13,739 bases of DNA. Source: Prevotella sp. UBA4339 (GTDB lineage Bacteria > Bacteroidota > Bacteroidia > Bacteroidales > Bacteroidaceae). The translations under genes were made by a program, and so were the position numbers. Positions 1-6,566 of this stretch are shown here, in pieces. The stretch lies in contig DGTJ01000018.1 of the NCBI GenBank assembly GCA_002393725.1, positions 1-13,739 on the forward strand. The letters run 5' to 3'. The notes below the pieces were generated by a model that worked only from the letters and a program-made list of their open reading frames with translations, ran no database searches and was not told the DNA's origin. Position 1 is the stretch's first letter, and the number at the start of each line of letters is the position of its first letter.

Positions 1-1374
1 GGAGGTAATCAGGTGGTGTTCTCATCTATCAACTACGGTACCGACACCAGTGCAGAGGGGCGTTGCGTGATGCGAGAGATACTGCTGTCTACATACGAAG
101 GAGTAGGTGGTGGCGAAACTGCCATCTTCCCGATACAGATATGGAAGAAGAAGCGTGGCGTGAACTATCTGCCGGAAGACCGCAACTTCGACCTGTACCA
201 GTTGGCTTGTAAGGTTACGGCCCGCAGGTTCTTCCCTAACTTCTTGAATCTTGACGCATCGTTCAACCAAGACTCTGACTGGAAAGCCGATGATCCTAAG
301 AGGTATATTCATGAGGTAGCCACTATGGGATGCCGCACGCGTGTGTTCGAGAACCGTTTTGGAAAGAAGACCTCTATCGGACGAGGAAATATCTCATTCT
401 CTACTATAAATATCGTCAAGCTTGCTATAGAGGCAGCTAACGAGGCTGCTATCGATGGAGTAGGGAAGAGAAGGGAGGAAGGAGAAGCCTTCCAGAAAAC
501 GAAAGAAAGACGAATTGCGCTCTTCTTTTCCAAACTTGACCACATGCTGGATATAACAGCCCAGCAGCTCGATGACCGTTTCCAGTTCCAGAAGACTGCC
601 TTTGTGAAGCAGTTCCCGCTACTGATGAAGAGCCTATGGATCGGGGCAGACAAACTTGCTCCTACGGATACCATAGAGAGTGTCATCAATCAGGGTACCC
701 TTGGCATCGGATTCATTGGTCTCGCAGAGTGTCTTGTTGCTCTTGTGGGTAAGCATCATGGAGAGAGTGAGGAAGCTCAGGAACTTGGTCTGAAGATCGT
801 CACTTATATGCGCGACCGTGTTAATCAGTTCAGTGAAATGTATCATCATAACTATTCCGTACTGGCCACACCAGCAGAGGGACTTAGCGGTAAGTTCACG
901 AAGAAGGATCGTAAGGAGTTTGGAGTCATCCCTGGTGTGACAGACCGTGACTACTATACTAACTCCAACCATGTACCCGTATACTATAAGTGCTCGGCAC
1001 GTCATAAGGCAGAGGTAGAGGCTCCTTATCATAACCTTACCCGTGGAGGTCATATCTTCTATGTAGAGATTGACGGTGATGCCACGCATAATCCTCAGGT
1101 TATCATGAGTGTGGTTGACATGATGGATCAGCTCGACATGGGCTATGGCTCAGTGAACCACAACCGCAACCGCTGTATGGACTGTGGCTATGAGAATGCT
1201 GATGACAATCTTAAGGTATGTCCGAAGTGCGGCAGTGAGCATATTGACAAACTGCAGCGTATTACAGGTTACCTGGTGGGAACGACGGATCGCTGGAACA
1301 GTGGCAAGCTGGCAGAGCTTAATGATCGTGTGACACATATCGACCACGGGTCAAAGGACATGTTCGAAGAATGA
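1..1374 (+). CDS. nrdD: Anaerobic (class III) ribonucleoside-triphosphate reductase, C-terminal part
   Basis: Reduces ribonucleoside triphosphates to dNTPs without oxygen by glycyl-radical chemistry, in the cytoplasm. The frame is open from base 1 (GGNQVV then FSSINYGTD), so the gene is cut by the window edge. The GTG at 13 is an internal codon, not the start. About 457 residues are present, against roughly 700 or more for the family; the N-terminal ATP-cone region lies outside. A GCRTRVFEN stretch (around 332-358) fits the loop carrying the thiyl-radical cysteine, and APYHNLTRGGH (around 1024-1056) is a typical core motif. Near the C-terminus four zinc cysteines form CxxC pairs (codons at 1174, 1183, 1219, 1228). 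The glycyl-radical loop RITGY follows, with Gly codon 1267-1269. The stop overlaps the nrdG start (ATGA), so the two are co-translated. All key residues visible here are intact. The assignment is very sure. Confidence 0.97.
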   Translation, partial: GGNQVVFSSINYGTDTSAEGRCVMREILLSTYEGVGGGETAIFPIQIWKKKRGVNYLPEDRNFDLYQLACKVTARRFFPNFLNLDASFNQDSDWKADDPKRYIHEVATMGCRTRVFENRFGKKTSIGRGNISFSTINIVKLAIEAANEAAIDGVGKRREEGEAFQKTKERRIALFFSKLDHMLDITAQQLDDRFQFQKTAFVKQFPLLMKSLWIGADKLAPTDTIESVINQGTLGIGFIGLAECLVALVGKHHGESEEAQELGLKIVTYMRDRVNQFSEMYHHNYSVLATPAEGLSGKFTKKDRKEFGVIPGVTDRDYYTNSNHVPVYYKCSARHKAEVEAPYHNLTRGGHIFYVEIDGDATHNPQVIMSVVDMMDQLDMGYGSVNHNRNRCMDCGYENADDNLKVCPKCGSEHIDKLQRITGYLVGTTDRWNSGKLAELNDRVTHIDHGSKDMFEE

Positions 1375-1862
1375 TTCGGGTCTTGGATATTCTGGAAGAT
1401 ACAATGGTGGACGGTCCTGGTTTCAGGACCTCCATTTATTGTGCAGGATGTCGTCATCAGTGTCCCGGATGCCATAATCCACAGTCTTGGGCTTTCGATG
1501 GCGGTAGGGAGATGACAACCGAGCAGATAATGAAGATTATCGAAGCTGACCCTTATGCAAATGTTACCTTCTCAGGAGGAGATCCGATGTATCAGGCCAG
1601 TGGATTCGCTGAGTTGGCACGAGAGATACACAAGCGTACAAACAAGGATATTTGGTGCTATACCGGTTTTACCTTTGAGTCGCTTATAAATCCAGAGCAG
1701 AGAGAACTGCTGGAGCTGCTGGATGTGCTTGTCGATGGTCCTTTCATAGAGAAGCTGCGCGATACTGATTTGCTGTTCCGTGGGAGCAGCAATCAGCGAC
1801 TCATCGATGTCCAGGCATCGCTTTATAAGGGTAAGGTGGTGCTGTGGCAGCCTACTCTTTGA
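1371..1862 (+). CDS. nrdG: Anaerobic ribonucleotide reductase activating protein (radical SAM)
   Basis: Radical-SAM activase that uses a [4Fe-4S] cluster and S-adenosylmethionine to place the glycyl radical on NrdD. It has 163 residues, close to the usual size. The cluster motif is CxxxCxxC at C27, C31 and C34 (CRHQCPGC), the spacing expected for radical SAM enzymes; C24 lies just before it. An FSGGDP motif near residue 64 matches the SAM-binding glycine-rich segment. The ATG at 1371 overlaps the nrdD stop, which fixes the start and argues for a fixed NrdD:NrdG output ratio. The last 11 bp overlap the end of the opposite-strand phosphatase gene, and no terminator hairpin is visible between them. 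Very sure. Confidence 0.96.
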   Translation: MIRVLDILEDTMVDGPGFRTSIYCAGCRHQCPGCHNPQSWAFDGGREMTTEQIMKIIEADPYANVTFSGGDPMYQASGFAELAREIHKRTNKDIWCYTGFTFESLINPEQRELLELLDVLVDGPFIEKLRDTDLLFRGSSNQRLIDVQASLYKGKVVLWQPTL

Positions 1863-3138
1863 ATGTCGCAAGCTTGTCAAGGCAGAACTTGCGGAAATCT
1901 TTCCAGTGATAGTATGGGGCGCAGTCTGTCTCGATGGGCAGAGTGCTCTCGTCTTCATTCAGAAGCAGCTTTATCAGGACGTCGTCATCTTTTATGTCCT
2001 TGCGATAGAATACAATCTGGAGGTTGGCTGCCATAGGGAATACCTTGTAATTAATCCATCCGCGTTCTTCCAGTTTCTCAAGGTCATAGACCTGCTGGTC
2101 AAAATCATCGATTCCCAAGAGGCATGTCAGCGGCAGTACCATCGTCTCATGTCCGAAGCGCAGTGATGCTCCAGGATGTTCTATGGATAAGCAACTGTCT
2201 GCTTCTTCAATGATTTTTTTCAGGAGATTGCGCTGTGAGAACGGTTGTGTACCTCCGTTGTGCGGGCTGGGGCCATAAGAGATATACCAGTAGGCATTTG
2301 CCTGAAGCCAGTTGTGGTATAGCTCGTCGTCAGTATACAGATCCTTGAAAATGGAGAATTTGTCATGATAGCTTGTGCCTTGTACGCTTGATGCAAGCTT
2401 AAACATGGCAAGGTTCAGTCGTGAGAGGTTTATGCTTCCCCAGGCATACGCAGAGTCGTTGAACAATCGTAGCATCGGTTCCTCATGCCGTGCATGCCTG
2501 TAGCAGAACTCTTTGTATGCTTCTGTCGCCTCCTTTGGCCATTTCTTGTTGTAGAGAGCCCTGTCCTGCAGGTTCATGTAGTACATGTCGTGCTCGCTGG
2601 CGTCAGAGGTGATCTTGAGCTTGGGGTTGAGTGCAGAGAGTTGGTGCAGGGCATTATCCATTGAGATGATGCACCTGATGACGATAGTGCTCTTGGCATC
2701 CACGCAGACATCACCCTTGAACACTTCCGGGAATCGCTCATACATGCGTCGTGCTATCGCCTGATGCTGATAGGCTCCTATTGGGGTTAGCTCTCCCAGT
2801 CGTCCTTGTGCCTCATCGCGTAACAGACGTACATGCTCTAAAACCTCCTTGCCTTTCTCAGTCAGTTTGCCTAAGCGGTCTGCCATCTGAAGGGTGGCAT
2901 AGGGATAGTCGTATTCCCTGTGGTGGATAAGATATCTGGAGCCATGTCGCCCGTAGTGGCTTATGTAGAATGGTTTTTTCCCATGAGGCGGAGGAGTGAG
3001 TGCCTTTGAGGGTCCTGGGTAGGCATAATAATTACTACCAGCTTTGTCGAAGTCGGCAATCAGTTCTTCACGTATGCTTTGAGCACAAATTGTGGCTGAA
3101 ATAGTAGCCAGAATAGTAAGAAGTACAATTTTTCTCAT
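1852..3138 (-). CDS. Secreted histidine-type phosphatase (phytase/MINPP-like)
   Basis: Histidine phosphatase superfamily, clade 2 (acid phosphatase, phytase and multiple inositol polyphosphate phosphatase relatives). These hydrolyse phosphomonoesters through a phospho-histidine intermediate. The protein has 428 residues. Residues 1-20 (MRKIVLLTILATISATICAQ) form a signal peptide with a probable signal peptidase I site and no good lipobox, so it is exported to the periplasm or beyond. The catalytic RHGSR is at 64-68. A second conserved Arg lies in the STIVIRC stretch near 155. The distal His with its acid partner is H330-E331 (FGHET), where MINPP enzymes carry HAE and phytases HD. A longer reading from 3162 is possible, but that start would lie inside the -7 promoter element; the signal peptide and a promoter about 22 bp upstream support 3138. 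The substrate (phytate or another phosphoester) cannot be read from sequence. Convergent with nrdG. Confidence 0.88.
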   Translation of the reverse strand: MRKIVLLTILATISATICAQSIREELIADFDKAGSNYYAYPGPSKALTPPPHGKKPFYISHYGRHGSRYLIHHREYDYPYATLQMADRLGKLTEKGKEVLEHVRLLRDEAQGRLGELTPIGAYQHQAIARRMYERFPEVFKGDVCVDAKSTIVIRCIISMDNALHQLSALNPKLKITSDASEHDMYYMNLQDRALYNKKWPKEATEAYKEFCYRHARHEEPMLRLFNDSAYAWGSINLSRLNLAMFKLASSVQGTSYHDKFSIFKDLYTDDELYHNWLQANAYWYISYGPSPHNGGTQPFSQRNLLKKIIEEADSCLSIEHPGASLRFGHETMVLPLTCLLGIDDFDQQVYDLEKLEERGWINYKVFPMAANLQIVFYRKDIKDDDVLIKLLLNEDESTLPIETDCAPYYHWKDFRKFCLDKLATFKE

Positions 3139-3156
3139 AAGTTTTTGCCAATTCGG

Positions 3157-3187
3157 TTGCAAAGTTAAGGAAAAATCTGTACTTTTG
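3157..3187 (+). promoter_or_regulatory. Bacteroidota-type promoter for the rpoN operon
   Basis: TTG at 3157-3159, a 20-nt spacer, then TACTTTTG at 3180-3187 fit the -33 / -7 TAnnTTTG consensus exactly. The start of transcription would be near 3193, about 14 nt ahead of the ATG at 3207. Its -33 TTG is embedded in the complement of the -7 TTTG of the divergent promoter, and vice versa. Confidence 0.72.
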
Positions 3188-3190
3188 CAA
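3160..3190 (-). promoter_or_regulatory. Bacteroidota-type promoter for the phosphatase gene
   Basis: Read on the minus strand, TTG (3190-3188) is followed after 20 nt by TAACTTTG (3167-3160). This matches the Bacteroidota -33 TTG / -7 TAnnTTTG consensus and its spacing. Transcription should begin near 3154, leaving a leader of roughly 16 nt before the ATG at 3138. It shares its bases with the opposite promoter. No expression data are available; this is a sequence call only. Confidence 0.72.
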
Positions 3191-3206
3191 AAAAAATAGA
3201 GATAAT

Positions 3207-3854
3207 ATGTATAAAAAAGCTAAATGGTCGGATGATTATTGGCTACTTTTGATGCAGATTTACTTGCAGAGGCCAGTAGGGATAAAGCCAATGTACAGCC
3301 GGAAAATGGTAGAGCTCAGCCTGGAACTGCATATTGCTCCAAATGTGCTTTACAATCGTATGTGTCAGATGGCTAATCTACAAACACCGCGTATCGAGCA
3401 TATATGGGAGACGTATGGCAACAATCCCCGCAAACTCTCCCGTGCTGTCAGGTTGTGGCGTGAGATGCGAGGCTATGGCAACGCAGAGCTATTCTACGAC
3501 GGAGTGGAAGTGAACGAGACTTTCGAGCGCGACTTTAAGCCCGTTTCGGAAGGAACGGCAATCACACCGGTGATGCTGACGCTTATCCTGGATCTCTATT
3601 TTCGTCTCACTCCGATAACGATGGTGAAAGAGACACCGGAAGTGCAGGAACTGGCAAGGCTGATAAAGGTGAGTCCTCAGGACGTGGTGGAGGCGATGGC
3701 TGTCTTCCAGCACTGTGACCCTTATCTGAAGCGCAGTGATGCTGTTGACAATGTCCTTCTCGAGGCATGCAATGAGGTGTGGAGGCGCTATGGCAATGCG
3801 AATACAGAAGATCTTGCTTCATTTGCCGAGCAACTAAAAGAATATTATAAGTGA
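3207..3854 (+). CDS. Conserved hypothetical protein with two internal repeats, upstream of rpoN
   Basis: I do not recognise a named family. It is a 215-residue soluble, helix-rich protein with no signal peptide or membrane segment. It appears to be an internal duplication. Residues 11-88 and about 121-214 share the order of a hydrophobic LLxxIYLxRP-like helix (LLLMQIYLQR against LTLILDLYFR), a conserved helix pair (VELSLELHIAPNVLYNRM against VQELARLIKVSPQDVVEAM), and a W-xx-YGN motif (W67/YGN70-72 against W192/YGN195-197) followed by an amphipathic helix. The I-x-V/A-S/P-x-x-V pattern is reminiscent of helix-turn-helix folds, but I cannot assign DNA binding. Its stop TGA shares bases with the rpoN ATG (TGATG), so the two are translationally coupled and may be functionally linked to sigma-54; that link is inference. 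It is the first gene of the operon. Confidence 0.85.
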   Translation: MYKKAKWSDDYWLLLMQIYLQRPVGIKPMYSRKMVELSLELHIAPNVLYNRMCQMANLQTPRIEHIWETYGNNPRKLSRAVRLWREMRGYGNAELFYDGVEVNETFERDFKPVSEGTAITPVMLTLILDLYFRLTPITMVKETPEVQELARLIKVSPQDVVEAMAVFQHCDPYLKRSDAVDNVLLEACNEVWRRYGNANTEDLASFAEQLKEYYK

Positions 3855-5389
3855 TGGGTGAGAAGATAGGTCAGATACAAGAACAACGACAGGCACAGCA
3901 GTTGAAGCTGGGACAGACAATTTCCCATCAGCAATTGCTGCAGGCTTCTCTTGTGGAGCTGCCCATAATGCAACTTGTGGATCGTATCAATACAGAGATA
4001 AATGACAATCCGGCTCTTGAGGCTGAGTCGCCAACCGATGCTATGGAGTTCGTGGGAGGTTCAGACGACAGTTCCGAGGCATCAGGCGATTTTGAGATAC
4101 TGGGATCTGATGAAGATTTCTCTGCCCAGAAAGAGAGGGAGGATAGAATGTCTGCCCTTGATGAAGCCCTGGCAGGTATAGGGCGTGACGACGAGGAACT
4201 GCCTGTGTATCATGGAGGCAACAATCTCTCGGAAGAGAAAGAGGAGATGGTGTATGGGGAGTCGGAGTCATTCTATGACCAGTTGATGACTCAAGTTAGT
4301 GAGACAGCCCTCACCGACAGGCAGAGAGAAATAATGGAGTACCTTATTGGGTCGCTCGACGATGACGGGCTTTTGCGGAAGTCACTGGATGTCATCTCTG
4401 ACGAACTGGCAATCTACCATAATATTGATGCTACCAATGAGGAGATAGAGAAGGTGCTCTCTGTGCTCCACGATTTTGACCCGGCAGGTATCGGGGCACG
4501 CTCACTTCAAGAGTGCCTGCTCATCCAGATATCTCGTCGCGACAAGTCTCAGTTGAAGACGCTGATGCATAAGGTGGTGAGTGATTTCTTCGACGAGTTC
4601 ACCAAGAAGCATTGGGACAAGATACGTTCATCGATGTCACTCTCTGACGAACAGGCAAAAGCCTTGTTCGGGGAGCTGAGAAAGCTTAACCCTCGTCCAG
4701 GCGCATCGATGGGAGAGACTTTGGGGCGCAGCGTGCATCAGATCACTCCCGACTTTATCGTTGACACTCAAGATGACGGTACAATAACGTTCGTGCTGAA
4801 TAACAGTGAAGTGCCAGAGTTGCATGTGTCGCAGTCGTTTGCCGATTCAATGAAGGAGTATCAGGAAAATAAGGAACATCTCACCCTGCAGACCAAGGAG
4901 GCGCTGCTGTATATCAAGAAAAAGGTAGATGCAGCACAAGGGTTTATCGATGCTGTGAAGGTGCGCAGGCATACCCTCAGTGTCACCATGAAGGCTATCA
5001 TCTCGCTTCAGCGACAGTTCTTCCTTGATGGCGACGAAGCCTCTCTCCGTCCAATGATACTTAAGGATGTGGCAGAAAAGACGGGACTCGACCTTAGTAC
5101 GGTGTCGCGAGTGTCAAATTCCAAATATGCCCAGACGCGATGGGGAACTTTCCCACTGCGCTTCTTCTTCAGTGACGGATACGTCACAGAGAGCGGAGAG
5201 GAACTTTCCACCCGTCAGATAAAGGTGGCTCTGAAGGATATTATAGATTCAGAAGACAGCCGCCATCCCCTGAGTGACGATGCCATAAAGAAGGCACTGG
5301 CGGAGAAGGGATTCCCGATAGCGCGGCGCACGGTGGCCAAGTATCGGGAGCTGCTGGGAATACCTATTGCCCGACTGAGGAAATCATAA
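3854..5389 (+). CDS. rpoN: RNA polymerase sigma-54 factor
   Basis: Sigma-54 directs RNA polymerase to -24/-12 promoters and needs AAA+ enhancer-binding proteins to open DNA; none is encoded in this window. The protein has 511 residues, a normal size. Region I (about 10-55) is Gln/Leu-rich and contains LKLGQTISHQQLLQASL, the activator-contact segment. Residues about 56-135 form the acidic region II. The core-binding domain follows to about 320. A helix-turn-helix (LKDVAEKTGLDLSTVSRVSN) lies around 395-415. The RpoN box ARRTVAKYR is at 490-498, close to the C-terminus. ATG 3854, in TGATG with the upstream stop, is preferred; a GTG at 3851 would add one residue. All modules are intact. Confidence 0.97.
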   Translation: MGEKIGQIQEQRQAQQLKLGQTISHQQLLQASLVELPIMQLVDRINTEINDNPALEAESPTDAMEFVGGSDDSSEASGDFEILGSDEDFSAQKEREDRMSALDEALAGIGRDDEELPVYHGGNNLSEEKEEMVYGESESFYDQLMTQVSETALTDRQREIMEYLIGSLDDDGLLRKSLDVISDELAIYHNIDATNEEIEKVLSVLHDFDPAGIGARSLQECLLIQISRRDKSQLKTLMHKVVSDFFDEFTKKHWDKIRSSMSLSDEQAKALFGELRKLNPRPGASMGETLGRSVHQITPDFIVDTQDDGTITFVLNNSEVPELHVSQSFADSMKEYQENKEHLTLQTKEALLYIKKKVDAAQGFIDAVKVRRHTLSVTMKAIISLQRQFFLDGDEASLRPMILKDVAEKTGLDLSTVSRVSNSKYAQTRWGTFPLRFFFSDGYVTESGEELSTRQIKVALKDIIDSEDSRHPLSDDAIKKALAEKGFPIARRTVAKYRELLGIPIARLRKS

Positions 5390-5403
5390 AACAATATATT
5401 ATT

Positions 5404-6024
5404 GTGAGAAGAGACAAGAGTATAATTCTTACGGCCCGTGTGGTGAGTATGATCTTCACACCGTTCTATTTGCCGATCGTAGGACTGATAGCACTGTTCA
5501 CGCTGAGCTATCTCAGCCAGATGCCATGGCCCTATAAGCTACAGGTGCTCGCGATGGTTTACCTGTTCACTATCCTTCTGCCTACTATCCTGATACATCT
5601 CTATCGCCGTTATCAGGGTTGGAGCCTTATACAGTTGGGCAGTAAGGAGCGTCGTATGGTGCCTTACGTAATCAGTATCCTTTGTTATTTTGCCTGTGTG
5701 TATTGGATGGACAATCTGCACATCCCCCACTTTATGGGCAATATCGTCTCAGCAGCACTGTTTATTCAGATTGTGTGTGCTCTTATCAATGTGTGGTGGA
5801 AGATCTCCACCCATACGGCAGCCATAGGAGGTGTTGCGGGAGCATTGTTTGTCTTTGGTGAGTATTTCGCCTTCAATCCAGTATGGTGGCTGTGCCTGGT
5901 GTTTGTCATTGCCGGAGTGCTGGGTTCGAGCAGGATGATTCTTCGTCAGCACACTCTTCCTCAGGTCGTGGCAGGATTCGTCATCGGGATCGTATGTGCT
6001 ATCCTTGGACTGATATTCCTTTAG
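5404..6024 (+). CDS. PAP2-like integral membrane protein with altered third motif
   Basis: A 206-residue polytopic inner-membrane protein with about six or seven hydrophobic segments (roughly 13-35, 45-66, 86-101, 112-130, 139-155, 160-175, 188-205). It resembles the PAP2 lipid phosphatase superfamily, which dephosphorylates lipid phosphates such as undecaprenyl pyrophosphate. A Lys/Arg patch K81-ERR-MVP87 sits where motif C1 (KxxxxxxRP) belongs. S135-T-H137 fits motif C2 (SGH). S176-R-x5-H183-x3-Q187 fits motif C3 (SRx5Hx3D) except that the catalytic-relay Asp is Gln. It may be a weak or non-catalytic PAP2 member. The start is a GTG 14 bp after rpoN; no better ATG precedes the first membrane segment. 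It lies between rpoN and purE in the same run and is likely co-transcribed. The family call is moderate; the substrate is unknown. Confidence 0.8.
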   Translation: MRRDKSIILTARVVSMIFTPFYLPIVGLIALFTLSYLSQMPWPYKLQVLAMVYLFTILLPTILIHLYRRYQGWSLIQLGSKERRMVPYVISILCYFACVYWMDNLHIPHFMGNIVSAALFIQIVCALINVWWKISTHTAAIGGVAGALFVFGEYFAFNPVWWLCLVFVIAGVLGSSRMILRQHTLPQVVAGFVIGIVCAILGLIFL

Positions 6025-6048
6025 AAAGAAAATATAAAATCAAAGTAT

Positions 6049-6555
6049 ATGAAACCATTAGTAAGTATTATCATGGGCAGCACGAGCGATCTGCCCGTTA
6101 TGGAGAAAGCCTGTAAGTTGCTCGATGAGATGCAGGTTCCTTTTGAAGTCAATGCCCTCTCTGCACACCGCACACCTGATGCTGTAGAGCAATTTGCTAC
6201 CACAGCCAAGGAGCGCGGCATAAAGGTTATTATCGCTGGTGCCGGAATGGCAGCAGCTCTTCCGGGTGTGATAGCAGCATCCACCACTCTGCCTGTTATC
6301 GGAGTGCCTATCAAGGGAATGCTTGACGGTCTTGACGCAATGCTGTCAATTATCCAGATGCCTCCTGGCATACCTGTTGCTACCGTAGGAGTGAATGGTG
6401 CTCAGAATGCTGCCATACTTGCTGTAGAGATGCTTGCTATCGCTGATGAGGAGCTGGCACAGCGCTTAGCTGTCTACAAGGGCAACCTCAGGATAAAGAT
6501 AGAGAAAGCCAATGAGGAGCTGGCCCAGATTAAATATCAGTTCAAGACCAATTAA
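6049..6555 (+). CDS. purE: N5-carboxyaminoimidazole ribonucleotide mutase (class I PurE)
   Basis: Converts N5-CAIR to CAIR in de novo purine synthesis; a cytoplasmic octamer in characterised relatives. It has 168 residues, the usual length. MGSTSD (9-14) is the substrate phosphate-binding loop. SAHRTP (38-43) carries the catalytic histidine H40 (E. coli H45). GAGMAAALPG (64-73) is the second conserved loop, but Ala70 occupies the place of E. coli His75. IGVPIKG and the SIIQMPPGIPVATV segment complete the class I fold. No purK lies in the window. It starts 24 bp after the PAP2-like gene and ends 11 bp before ispG, so it belongs to the same operon. Confidence 0.96.
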   Translation: MKPLVSIIMGSTSDLPVMEKACKLLDEMQVPFEVNALSAHRTPDAVEQFATTAKERGIKVIIAGAGMAAALPGVIAASTTLPVIGVPIKGMLDGLDAMLSIIQMPPGIPVATVGVNGAQNAAILAVEMLAIADEELAQRLAVYKGNLRIKIEKANEELAQIKYQFKTN

Positions 6556-6566
6556 ATCAGGAAGCT

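Noticed and set aside
13..15. GTG as the start of nrdD
   Set aside because: The frame is open upstream and encodes GGNQ, part of the family core; the true start is outside the window.
634..1089. A minus-strand frame inside nrdD
   Set aside because: Overlaps the conserved NrdD core with its intact motifs; no family features.
1780..2166. A 128-codon plus-strand frame after nrdG
   Set aside because: Antisense to the C-terminal half of the histidine phosphatase; no motif.
3136..3162. Longer N-terminus for the phosphatase (start at 3162)
   Set aside because: It would put eight residues before a good signal peptide, and the codon lies in the -7 promoter element.
5392..5404. CAATA-TAT-TATTG inverted repeat over the GTG of the PAP2-like gene
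   Set aside because: A 5-bp stem in A/T-rich sequence is expected by chance and cannot be called an operator.
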